This document shows positions 49,180 through 60,519 of a stretch of 64,000 bases of DNA, piece after piece. How positions within the stretch are numbered: the first letter of the stretch is position 1; the number at the start of each line of letters is the position of its first letter. Source of the DNA: Chamaea fasciata (Eukaryota; Chordata; Aves; Passeriformes; Sylviidae); contig JARCOQ010000002.1 of NCBI GenBank assembly GCA_029207755.1, positions 88,449,087-88,513,086 on the forward strand. Direction: 5' to 3'. A program made the position numbers and the translations under genes. Below the pieces are notes generated by a model that saw only the letters and a program-made list of their open reading frames with translations, made no database searches and was not told the DNA's origin.

Positions 49180-52100
49180 CCTCAGTGACAGTGGCCATAT
49201 TCTTAAAATATTGCTCCTTGGAGTCTGTTTCTACCATTTCTTCCTCAGTTTCCCTTTTAGCCTGGCTTGTGCCGCCAAATTAACACCAACTAAATCTCGG
49301 AGGCAGGATCAGTGGGCACAGTAGGGCATAGCTCCTGTGACAGGGCGTGGAATTTTGTAGGAGATTAGCTTTAGCAGCTGGGTCCCTTGAATGGGACTGT
49401 GCAGCCAGGACATGGACCCATCCCTTTCCCCTTGCTGTGCTGAGAGGAACTGCAGCTGTGCAGGTGGTGGGGAGGGCACAAATCTCTAGAGCCAGTGCAG
49501 AGAATGAGAGTGTCAACCCCTGCACGCTGCAGCCCAGCACGCGGCTGCTGCTCTGCAGTGAGCAGGGGTTTGTTCTGTACTAGTATTATTTGTGACTGTA
49601 CTTCTCTCCTCGCCTTGAACAGTGTCTTCTTGGGTCAGATCAATCACAGTAAATCATGTCATGTAAAGCTTGCAATGTGGGCGTTGAACAATAGTAATTG
49701 AAATTTTTTATGAGCTCCAGAGAGAAAACAATCATTCTATAAACAAAAACTAAATAAAAATAAAATCTAAAAATTCAAGTTAAAATTAAAATTAATGTTT
49801 TCTGTCCTCCTAGTGATCCATTTGAAAATCTCGTTGCTGTCTCTTATAGATGAAATAACCCTGCAGCTTTCAAACAGGATGAAATTAACTGAGCAGGTCT
49901 TTTCCCTGTCTTGCAATACCCAAGCCCATTTCATGTCTCCAGTTTAAGACAAGTTCTGTCATGACAGAGAAAAAAATGCCAGACAAATACCTGCACTGAG
50001 GTTAGTACAGGATTAGGCCTCCATCAGTGGTGTCAGCCATTATGAATTTTAGTGTAAAACTTGTCCAAAGTCTACAGTGAGGAAGAGTTATTCCATGTTT
50101 GGGTATTATGCTTATCTCCTGACTGTAAATGCCTTTGCACATCAGTAATCCTTCCTGCACAGGTCTGAAATTTGGGGTTACAACAAATAATTAAAACAAA
50201 AAACAATACAAGTGCCTGTCAATAACAAACCCACAAAAGAATTTTGATTGCTACTGTATAGATTACATTATTCTTACTTTACACAACTTAAACCAGCTGT
50301 TTGCAAAGCCCTGAGCACTGGTTAGAATAAAGTCTCAACATGCTAATTCCTCATCTTTTTTATAACATACAATTGAAGTTCTTTGGAAATTATAGTTTTG
50401 TATGCACTAGTTAGTGATAACTTTTCATTTAAAAAATAATTACAGAGTTTCTGAATTATATGTATTGGCACCTGCTTAGTAGGGGGTTTTTGACAAAAAA
50501 AAAAAAAAAGAAAAAAAGAAATGTCTGCTTGTATTCAAGAGTATGTAATGAACAATGGATGTTGCCAGAAGAAAATAGCAAACTATTATAAAATGAAGAT
50601 GTAACAGTAATGTTGGAAAAACAGGATAACAATTAGAAAACTGTTCTAGCAAACTGCCTGCAGTGTTGGTGCAAACTGGAGTAGTCCTTTGGGCTTTATA
50701 GAGTTGTGATTAATTACTTCAGCTGACAAACCCAACACATTGTTTCCTTCTCATTCTCTCCCACCATCTATGTAAGACAGTAAAAGGAAGAAATAAATGA
50801 GAAATAAAAACCACATTGTCTTGATAGATGAAAATGAACTCTGATGCTCTGGGTAATCTAAACACAGATTTTGTCCCTTTCACCTAGAAGTCAAGCAGCT
50901 GGACAACAGAAAATTGGAATACCATGTTTTCCTAGCTGTACACTTAAATTTTATAAGGGGAGAAAATACTCTAAGAACACTGATTTTAACACTGTGAAAG
51001 CAACAGGAAAAAACTGGGGGGCAAGAATAAACTAAAATTCTTTTGTATGCAAAAGAGAAAAAATAATAGCCAACAACATATGAATACAGTAGATTTATCT
51101 ATGTGACCTAGAACAGGTGTAGTAACCACATCTGCCTGGGACAGTAAATTTGTCATGCTGAAGAAATCCCAGAGTTAAAGAGCCCAAGGAAGCTGACAGT
51201 TCTCCTCTGTGATACCCTGGTTTGACAAACATTTAATGTAAGACTTCTCTCAATTATTTCATTTTGGCATGAAAGCAGGACATAGACAGCACTGTTTTTC
51301 TCAGAAGAACAGGTAGTTGTATTTGTAAAAGGTCAGATATTCAAGCACAGGTAACTGAAGCACAGGTGGCAGATTTGTCCCGTGTTCCAGGTTTAACGCT
51401 GACAAATGGTGCAGATACACTCAGAAATGAGAGGCAAAGGAGGAAGCTCTGAACAAGCTCAAAGGGCCTTTCATTGCGAGTATAGAGCAATCTCAGTTTA
51501 GAGTAAAGTTTCTTTGGTTGTGAGTCAGATAGGTGTGGGTAGACAAAGTTAAATCATATAAGTCACCTATGTAAAAATGCAAGCAAAATACCTGGTCTAC
51601 TTGTTCACAAGTGTCCAATGACTATGGGATCATACTCTTGATGGAACACAAAGGGTTGCCAGCTGATAGAGATTTCCTGGTCCCCAACGAAACCAAAAGA
51701 TCCCAAACCCAGGGGATCACCCACTGATTGACTTTGCAACAAAACAGCCTGTGAATCATCAGAACAATGACCACTGGGGAAACAGCAGCCGTTACAAAGA
51801 GCTGAAGGTTGTAGCTGCTCCAGCTAGGCCTGCACAAGCATTTCTGTCCCTGAGACAGACACACAACAACTGTGAATAATCTGGGTTTAAGATGTCATTG
51901 ATCATCATATCCTTTCCTGAGCAAGGGATAGAGAAAAACAGAAAAAGGTGAAGGGCAAGTCAAGAACCACAGAATGAAACTCTACGTTCAGATCCTTAGG
52001 AAGGAGACAGTGTTTAAAAAAGAGACAAAAGGTTTGAATTTGTAAATCTATTGGATTAAAGCCCAAATGTTGTATTCCATCCTAGGTGGAGGAGATCTAC

Positions 52101-53880
52101 TTCGTCTGGCTTTGCAAAACTTTGTGGGCCAAAATAGCCAAGACTGGTCTGGTCCTGGGTCTATAGCTCAGCCAAATGTTTGTTGATTTCACTGTTTAAT
52201 TTCGCTTGAAGTTCTTTTCCCAAGCCCTTTAATTAATTTAAACATATGTGAAGTACTTTCAAAGTCACTCTACAGTTTGGGCAGATGTAAGATTAGAGCA
52301 GTTTTGAAGCATTTCCAGGGCATTTAGAGAATGTCAAACCTTACTGGAATCCCAACAACTGCAGTGTCACTGACAGACATGCAGTGTGCAATATCATCAT
52401 GGACAGCCCTCAGGACATGACAACAAAGTTATTTTACCCTTGACAGAAAATTCAGTAGCCTTTTTGTAAATTGTTTCTCCTCCTTTCCTAGGAGCAAATA
52501 CGAATAGGATGAAAGGATGTAGTTGAACATTAAATAATTGATTTCTATGACTTAAAAGAGGTGGGTTTCTTTCCCTTGCTTAAAATTTATCAGTTTATTT
52601 TGAACAATGTCTTCTTGATGTCTGTGGCTTGAGAGAAGGCTGTTCAAGTTGGGAGAAATTGTTTTCCTGGCTGTACCATGTATCTTCACAAAGCCAGGAA
52701 TGTAGCTGCAATTCAAAGATCATTTTTCTTCCTCTTTCTGAAATATCTAGTTAGAAAGGAAATCACTCAGGTAGGAGTGCAACAAAAAAATTAATTATAG
52801 CCGAGAATTTATAATGTAATGGTAAGAAGTGTGCTTGCCCTGTTGGATATAGATATGATTGGGAAGAAGAATGACCAGGAGGCCCACAGTGTTTCTCTGG
52901 GATCAGAGGCGGTGCTCATCAAAGAAAGATCTCATCTGTACAGAGATTCCCTGTGTGCTTCATCACTGGCTTTTCTGTGAAGACCCCAAACCTCACTTAG
53001 TGAAATGATCTCATTATATTGGATACTGCTAATACTTGTGAGGGGGATTAGCACAAAGGCTTAGCTGGATTGTAGCAAACCACACAGATTGGATCCATAC
53101 GGAAGAGACAAAGGCACTGTAAAAACATTATATTCCTGAGTACTTTACTCTGTAAATGCCAACAGAGGTTGATATCAATCCCTAGCCCTTAACAAGCTGT
53201 GTCTATGATGGGAGAGGGAGGGGACAGGAAAATAGGACAGTGAAGAGGATGTGGTATAGTTGATCATTGAGGATGTGAGCACACTTGAGTTCTGCCCTAA
53301 TTCATTTTCATATTTAATATCAGATCAATAAAATATTCTGTAGAAGAAAAAGCAGTCATTTTTTTATTAGCTACCTGAAAGCTGAGCAGAGGAACTGGTA
53401 AAATTAGTAGCAGAAATATACTCTTAACAGAGAAAAATGGATAGGATACAAAAAGAAAATTCAGTAGTTGGATTTTCCTGTGTTTCTTCTATCTATTTAT
53501 TGGTTTATATTCTAGAGTGCCTTTTTTTCTCAAAGCTAAACTTCACTTTGCAATGAGATAATGTGCTTTTCACAGATCTGGACATTTGGGACTGCAGAGT
53601 AAAAAGGGTATCACTGAAATGCCAGCAAAAGGTGTATAAACAGTTGCACACTGTGAAAGGAGATTAGGCAGTCTTTATCCTCACCAATGAAATATCGAAA
53701 CATCTCTTTCTGGTCTGCAGTACAGATGTGACAACCAAATAATCTGAATTATTCTGTTTTCCACTCTCTTCTGTCATGCTCTTTTTGGCACTTTGCACAA
53801 AGTAGATGGATTAGTTGTGAAGAGCTGTGCTGATATTACAGAAAAAAAATGGTATTTGTTGAAATACAATTCTTTAAATA
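49180..53880. other. Single-copy DNA between two LTRs
   Basis: A purine-rich stretch just right of the LTR (49175-49290) might be a remnant of retroviral internal DNA, since a minus-strand frame of about 35 codons is open there; this is uncertain. An A tract lies at about 50495-50516. No exon is recognised in the remaining 4.5 kb. Confidence 0.45.
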
Positions 53881-53884
53881 ACTT

Positions 53885-54873
53885 TGTTGGTAGGTTCACC
53901 CTCTTGGAAAACAGGTGCCCACCAAAACTGCTTTATCACTCCCCTCTTCAGCTGCAGACAGGAGAGAAAATACAATGAAAATCCCATGGATTGAGAAAAG
54001 AACAGGGAGAGATCACTCACTAGTTACCATCATGGGCAAAACACTCTCAGCTTGGGGAAGTTAATTAAACTTGCTACCAATCAAAACAGTGTAGGATAAT
54101 GAGAAGTAAAACCAAATCTTAAAATACTTCTCTCGCACCCCTCCCTTCTCCCTGGGCTCAACTTCACTTCCATATTTCTCTAGCTTTTTTTCCCTCCCAT
54201 GGATGAGGGCCCTCCACAAACTTCTCAATGTAAGTGTTTCCCATGGGCTGCATTTCTTCTTCCAGCATGAGTCCCTTCCACAGGGTGCAGTCCTTCAGGA
54301 ACAAACTGCTCCAGTGTAGGTCCACCATGGGGTGACATGTCCTGCCAGCAAACCTGCTCCAGGGTGGTCCCCTCTCTCCACAGGTCCTGCCAAAAACCTG
54401 CTTCAGTGTGGGTTTCCCACAGGGCCACAGTTCCTTCAGGCATCCACTTACTCTGTTAGGGGGTCCTTCATGCACTGCAAATGGATTTCTGCCCTACCAT
54501 GGACTTTCATGGGCTGCGGGGGCACAGTTGCTTCACCATCATCTGCACCATGGGCTGCAGTGGAGTCACTGGTCCAGCACCTGGAGCACATCCTCCCCTT
54601 CCTCCCTCAGTGACCTTGGTGTCTGCAGAGCTGCTGCTCTCATATGTTCTCATTCCTCTCTCTGCGGTTGCTGTTGTGCTGTAACTTTCCCTCTTCTTAA
54701 GTTTGTTAGCCCAGAGGCAATACTACTGTTGATACCAGGCTTGGTCCTGGCCAGCTGTGCGTCTCTCTTGGAACCAGCTGGCACTGCTTCCACTGGACAT
54801 GGGGGGAGTGTCAAGTAACCTCACAGATGCCACCACTCCCAGCAGCAAAACCTGACTAAGCAAACTCCATAAA
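53885..54873 (-). mobile_element. Solo LTR of an avian endogenous retrovirus (ERVL-like)
   Basis: About 990 bases match, along their whole length, an LTR family common in bird genomes. In minus-strand order there are TTAGTCAGGTTTTGCTG at the 5' side, then CATGTCCAGTGGAAGCAG, CAAGGTCACTGAGGGAGG, a block of degenerate 44-48 bp units each containing a CTGGAGCAG-like core (plus-strand copies at 54258, 54306, 54354 and 54398), then AAGATTTGGTTTTACTTCTC, GATCTCTCCCTGTTCTTTTC and TGGTGGGCACCTG near the 3' end. The AATAAA expected after TGATTGGT now reads AGCAAG, so the polyadenylation signal is lost. No internal retroviral genes flank it and no clean target duplication is visible. ERVL membership is from memory. 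Confidence 0.88.
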
Positions 54874-54874
54874 A

Positions 54875-55275
54875 ATATGTGTCACTTCTAATCTCAGGGT
54901 ACATGTACCAGACAGGTCATCCTGCAAGCACCTAGACATTGTCCTCAGCTGTTGAGATCATAATTTTGCTTTGCTAATAGCAATTTAGTTGCTTGAATTA
55001 GCTCATTTCTGCCAAAGGTGGACCATGGTGTTCAAATGGAGGAGGAAAGCTGAGCATTACAGATAATTTGTTTAATCTGTATGAAAATAAAATTATAGTG
55101 GGAGGTATGTGAATGTGAACTGCCTTCTAGCTTCACCAAGGAGGATTACTATTGACTAACATTGATTAAGTGCGATGAGATCCTTTTTTATTTTTTTCTC
55201 TGAAGAGGAAAGCAACTTGATTCATTCATTAAATAACACATAGAGAACAGGCCCGTTCCCAAACCATATACTGCT
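54875..55275. other. Single-copy DNA right of the LTR
   Basis: No recognised feature. Confidence 0.45.
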
Positions 55276-55279
55276 CAGA

Positions 55280-55560
55280 TATTTACACTTCCCACTTCTT
55301 TCTGTGTTTGTCTGATTTTGGCGGAACTAGTTTCCCAAAGAAAAGTAATAATAGCGAGAATTTTAGAAGAAGTGGGCTATGTTGGGCTCTTCATCACAAA
55401 CAGCTGTTCAGTGCCCTAATTAGACTTTGTAAACCCATTCTCCTGACACAAGAAAAGTCACAGGGTTATTTGCACTGTGGTCCCAGGGAAAGACAATCAG
55501 CTAAGACACTGACATGCTAATTAGCAACTGCTGCTTCAGACTTATTGGTTTGAAAGGAAC
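55280..55560. promoter_or_regulatory. Possible conserved enhancer-like element
   Basis: This complex, repeat-free block has CpG dinucleotides (TTTTGGCGGAACTAG near 55316, ATAGCGAG near 55352) where the flanks have almost none. It also has CCCTAATTAGAC (55415), an E-box/HEN-like CAGCTG (55400), TTATTTGCAC, a perfect 12-base palindrome TGCTAATTAGCA (55515-55526) and TTATTGGTTTG (inverted CCAAT). Retained CpGs and paired homeodomain sites are typical of developmental enhancers. The evidence is by eye only. Confidence 0.3.
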
Positions 55561-55564
55561 AGTC

Positions 55565-56520
55565 ATTAAAGCCAATTTAAACAAACCTTAAGACCACGTT
55601 GTTTTAGGGTTTTTCTTTCTAGGTAGTAAGCTTTTGTAATCCTCTGAGGTGTTTATCTCTATAACATCAAATTTCAGCCTTCTAAAACTGGTCCCTTAAC
55701 TCTGAGCAAATCTGAGTGTGGTGCTTTTGTTGCCTTACTGATGATTCTGTTGTGGGAGCCCACAAGAAGTAGTTTGGACCGAATGAGTTCAAAATAATAT
55801 TTGTCCAGCTTCCTAGTTTACCTGAGGAGGATCCAGCTCAAAACTACCTCATATGTATAGAGTAGCAACCTGTAGATATCATTTCTGAGAGAAGACTGTT
55901 TTGCCCTTCCAAAAGAATGCTTCTGATGCAGCCACATTAATACTGTCACGATTAACCCCAAATTACTCTTCCTGCATCGCAGAATGTGATGCTTTTATTC
56001 CAGGATTTTTTTCCAGGAAGCATTTTAGGGTGGGCTGATCATTTCAAAATATTGTGATTTATTTTGGAATAAAGCATTCACTGGGAAGAAAATGCCATGC
56101 AATTTCTGTTCATTAACAATCCTATTTGTTTTTAATTTAACAAGGAGATATTGCATTAGGAGAGAACCTTTCCAAGTCATCCCTATATTTTAAGTGAACT
56201 TTGAGTTTATTCCTTGACAGCTTAGCATGAAGAAGTACCTGTTTCTGCAGCTGAAAAAAGAAGTGTGAACAGTTATATTAGAAAACTGTTAACAGAAGTC
56301 TGGGGGATCACACTTTGGGCTGAAAGTGTAAGGACATCTTTAGTGGGTAAAGGGCAGGAGTGCTCAGGGAAGTGAATACACTGAAAATCCATATTCCACT
56401 CGAGACTGCCACTAACTCCTTATTAATTCCAGGAGGACTGGGCTTCCCTAGCTGTACAACCTGGATTTGAGGTAAGGCCTTCTGGATGCTGCCAATTCCG
56501 TGTGCTTCGTTCAAAGAAAA
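55565..56520. other. Single-copy DNA, no gene recognised
   Basis: No exon or repeat is visible up to the CR1 fragment at 56527. Confidence 0.5.
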
Positions 56521-56526
56521 GTACTT

Positions 56527-56665
56527 TTGCTGCCCAGGGGAGTGGTGGAGTCACCATCCCTTGTGGTATTTAAAAGACACATAGATTTAGCATTTAGGGA
56601 CATGATTTAGTGGTGGGCTTGGCAAGGATTAATGGTTGGGCTCTGTGATCAATTCTATGATTCTG
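56527..56665 (+). mobile_element. CR1 LINE 3' tail fragment
   Basis: In sense orientation it carries TGCCCAGGGGAGTGGTGGAG, then TCACCATCCCTTGTGGTATT, 'AAAGACACATAGAT', 'GGGACATGATTTAGTGGTGG', a GGTTGGGCT segment and the terminal repeat AATTCTATGATTCTG. These are the landmarks of the last 140 bases of an avian CR1. The first part encodes the end of ORF2 (VESPSL-type region). The fragment has a small deletion before the terminal repeat. Confidence 0.93.
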
Positions 56666-56669
56666 AGTA

Positions 56670-57852
56670 CCAGACACTTGCAAGAATGTGGAATTTTAGG
56701 AAGCTTTTTCTCATACTGCAACATTACAGTATCTTTCCATGTTTCCTTTTGTCTGTCTCATGGTAATATCCACAGATCTCTTGCTGTTACACAGATTCTT
56801 AGAAAGGCATATGATTCTCAGTAGGGATAATGGAAGTGATGGTGACAGAACAAATTACAAAGTTAAAAGAAAACCCTGAACAGGAAGATTGTGTTACTGA
56901 ATTAGGCATATTATCTATTATCATTAAAATAACTATACTTTATCCAATTGTAATGCGACAAAAAAACAGCTAAATTGAAAGTAAAGTATGATGACACACA
57001 GAAAATGTGATTCTATGATGTCTTTTCTGTGACCTGAATGAGTTTTGATAATTCCAGATAATTCCTGATGGATGCTGAAATAACCCTAAAAGAAGTAAAA
57101 ACTGAGCTCTTTTCTCACTGCATTCCATCACAGCCACATCATACCTGTGTTTCTATAAGTGATCAGTGAGTTTTAGTATCCACCAAGGGACAACTGATTT
57201 TTTGCTTCTGGAGAGTGAATGGTAGATATATGCCTGATATCACCAGAAAAAGAGATTAGGACAAAGAATGGCACCCAAATTTCCCTTTTGTTTCTCAAAA
57301 TATGGATGTGAATGAACAAACATTTGCAGCTTAGCCTGCACCCAAGCAGTTTTGCTTAGGGATTTCTCTCACCAAGATGCATGCAAGATCATAATTAATT
57401 CCTTTTCAATTCTCCTCAAAACACATTTCCTCAAGAAAAACCTATGGATTACCCCTCAGGACCTCCAGCATCTGTTTTTCTTTAAATTTTGATTTTAAAC
57501 TTTCATTTCAATCCTTCTTCCTACCACACCAAAGGAGCTTTTTTTCTGCTCACCTCTTGAATACATCCTCACAGTTCTGAGACATGCTATGTTTCCCGTC
57601 AAACCTGCTGGGCACTAACCAGCACAAACCAGCCCCCATACCCTAGTGTGGTTCAGAACACCACAAAACTCAGTTACTGTTGTACCTGGCTGCTAGACCC
57701 TTGGGAGTTAGTTTTTTGCATTGGAAATGGACAGGCTCTGTTTGCCTTGCTGTCCATCTCCATACTTGTGAGTAGGCGTTTGTCTGGAGAGTAGGTTGGT
57801 CTTAAAATTGATTACTCATTTCAGTGATTTCTTAGAATCTTTACATTTAAAT
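56670..57852. other. Single-copy DNA, no gene recognised
   Basis: AT-rich, no recognised exon or repeat before the TTCC array. Confidence 0.5.
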
Positions 57853-58020
57853 CTTCCTTCCTTCCTTCCTTCCTTCCTTCCTTCCTTCCTTCCTTCCTTC
57901 CTTCCTTCCTTCCTTCCTTCCTTCCTTCCTTCCTTCCTTCCTTCCTTCCTTCCTTCCTTCCTTCCTTCCTTCCTTCCTTCCTTCCTTCCTTCCTTCCTTC
58001 CTTCCTTCCTTCCTTCCTTC
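57853..58020. repeat. Perfect (TTCC)n array, about 42 copies
   Basis: Roughly 168 bases of pure TTCC (GGAA on the minus strand). The array is homopyrimidine/homopurine and can form triplex DNA. GGAA repeats of this length are also the sequence that ETS-family factors bind cooperatively in mammals, though nothing here shows such use. Encoded LPSF or KEGR peptides are artefacts. Confidence 0.98.
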
Positions 58021-58073
58021 CATCCCTCCATCCATCCCTCCATCCATCCCTCCATCCATCCCTCCATCCCTCT
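58020..58073. repeat. Compound 12-mer repeat (CCATCCCTCCAT)n
   Basis: About four and a half units of a 12-base motif continue directly from the TTCC array. Each unit is three TTCC-like tetramers altered to CCAT, CCCT and CCAT, so this is a higher-order variant that was itself amplified. Confidence 0.93.
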
Positions 58074-58079
58074 CCCTGC

Positions 58080-60485
58080 TAGTGTCAGAATTGCCCTTGG
58101 CATTCTCTTTCCTCTGCTCTGCAGGTGTGGGAGTCCAGGCAGAACCAGGCAGGAGCAAACCTCATAAAAGAGATGGGAACCCCAGAAGCGTAGGTGGAAT
58201 TAAGGCAACTGCCCCAAAACACTGAGCCAGAACCTCTGCTGTTTGTCACTCCTCAAGCCTGTACCTCCTGGAATGTATCAAACACACGGGTCTCCTCTTG
58301 TTTTCACATTCACCTTTCAACCAGTTTCTGTGCAAACTGTGGTTATGGCTGCTACTTTCCCTCTAAACATAACAGGAAAAGTAGAAGCCTCCACCTCTTC
58401 CCTCTTGTATAATATCCCACTGGGTCAGAACGCTTGCCCAGAAGTGACAGAATCAGGCCAGTTATCTTCTCTCCCTGAGAAAATCCATACTTGAAGACTA
58501 TTTCTGCCATTCTGTAGTTAGGTCTGCCATCAGTGAGAAGGGCAAACCACTTCCCAGGCCCTGCTTTGAAACCCTCTTCTGTGTTTTGCATTGCAGAGAT
58601 GCAGAGGCTGTGCCTTTCCCATGCCCATAGCCCTGTGTGCTGGGTGCTATGTAGGTGGGTGGCATCCTAAATCCCTGAGCAACTTGGCAGCCTCCAGTTC
58701 CCTGACACAGCACAGGACATCCTGGGGCTCAGCACCTGCTTTGCAGGGTGGTCTCTCCCGGACCTGCACATAGCAATGCCTCTTTTGAGGTGCCCAAAAC
58801 CCTGACAGGCAAAAAGAATGGAGCTGGACGAACCAGTCTGACCCCCTTTTGCATTGATACCTGATGTTCTGAACAACCAGAAGCTAATTCTTGCTATTGG
58901 GTGAAGTTATCACAAATTTATTGAGCCAACTAATGTCCAGATTTGACAGCAGTATTACTGCGTTCTCTGCACCCCGGATATTTTGTGGGACTGTGACATG
59001 GATGAAAGCTGGATTCCCCAGCTGTTTTCCTTTTGGGAATATTATAACTTCTCTGCTTCCTTCACCACGCCTGCAATTTCTCAGCAATCATTTCTGGCAC
59101 ACATTGATGTTCTCTTTCCTGGTCTTGTATGTTTGTTTTTTTTTGTTTGGATTTTGTGTTGTTTTTCCTCACTTGAAAAGTTTTCTTCTTTCCAGTAGAC
59201 CAGATTGAGGACTTTTAGCCATTCTAATTGAAAGGGAAATGGAGTGAAAAAAGTGAAGAGGTTTTCTCACACACCTTCAATAATGAAATATCAACAAAGG
59301 ACTCTGGATGCAAAAAATATTAAATAAAAGGATCGCTTTCAAAGGCTCAAAACATAGCCTACTGAAGGCTTTAGTTAAGTGCTTATCCATAAAAAGAAGT
59401 AATCTTCTTTGCTCTGAAAGATCAGTCTCCTTCTGTAAAGGGAGAGCCTGGCCCAAGGTATGTTGCTGTGACAAGTAATAAAGATGGAAATGAGTGATTA
59501 TTTTAACATCCTCTCCCAATACAATCTGCATCTACCTCTGGCTTTCTACTTGCATTTCACGAGAAAAATACTTCTGTGGTGTGTCTGTGAGTGAAAGGCT
59601 TATGTTTCCGAAAGTACATCTAGTCACTGCTGCCAGCAGAAATAATAAAGGTGACAGGCTTTCCCATATGAAGACACACTCCTGTCATGTTTTTATAATC
59701 ATTACTTTATTTAAAATGGAAAAATCCTCCTCCTCCCACTCAGCATGTCTGCAGGACCAGATGCTTGTGTTAAAAGCTGCATTACTCATTTAGTTTTTTC
59801 ATCATCTCTTCTAACATGAAACCTACAAGACTATGAATTTAGAAAAACAAAGTGCTGTAATAAATTGCAAAAGAACCCCCTTATATACTTCTCATTAAAA
59901 ACCACACTGCCCCCCTGCATTCAGTCCGTTCTGAGTCCAGGAAGAGAGGGACTCCTGCATGGGGCCACACTGCCATGGGGAAGCAGCTTCTTAGGCTGAA
60001 GCTTGGATTGAGGAGTCGGTTCATGATAGACCCCTAAAGTCACTGTGCCTAATTTTCCGTGCTGGTTTTCTTGTCTAGATTCACACGAGAGAGGTTCCTC
60101 TAGGCAGAAGTACTGCAATCCTGCCCTCACCCTACATGCCCTTTCCTGATCATCAGAGGCAATCTCTGCTCTTTTTTCTCTTCTGCTTCTTCTAGAGCAG
60201 ACTCAAAGCCAGCTGTATAGGTGGAGGCATTGCCATGGCTCCAGGGAGCTTAGTTCTGGCTCTGCACTGCCGGAAGCAGAATTCCCTGCCATGACTTTTA
60301 TTACCCTGTTGTTATGAAACACAGGTTATTTGGTTTATTTTTCTGGCAGAGGTCTGCTGAAGTGCCAAATGTCTGCCATGCAGTCCTGATTTCTGTGGTC
60401 AACAGATGTCCTTGCTGCATGACCTAGTGTGTTTTAGTCTTTCTTTCATTACTTCTTCATTTTCTTGTAAGGCCCAGGGGGGAGG
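58080..60485. other. Single-copy DNA, no gene recognised
   Basis: Frames of 72 and 83 codons at 58194-58494 overlap each other and a minus-strand frame. None is recognised. Confidence 0.45.
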
Positions 60486-60488
60486 TGT

Positions 60489-60518
60489 AATATTCTCTTG
60501 TCAAATATTCTCTTGTCA
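60489..60518. repeat. Perfect 15-bp tandem duplication
   Basis: AATATTCTCTTGTCA occurs twice head to tail with no difference, which points to a recent slippage or repair duplication. Confidence 0.95.
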
Positions 60519-60519
60519 T

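Noticed and set aside
54164..54818. Several 67-136 codon frames on both strands
   Set aside because: They lie wholly inside the LTR and follow its internal tandem units. An LTR of this family carries no protein gene there.
57796..58167. Open frames encoding LPSF and KEGR repeats on both strands
   Set aside because: Direct translation of the TTCC array, with no coding evidence outside it.
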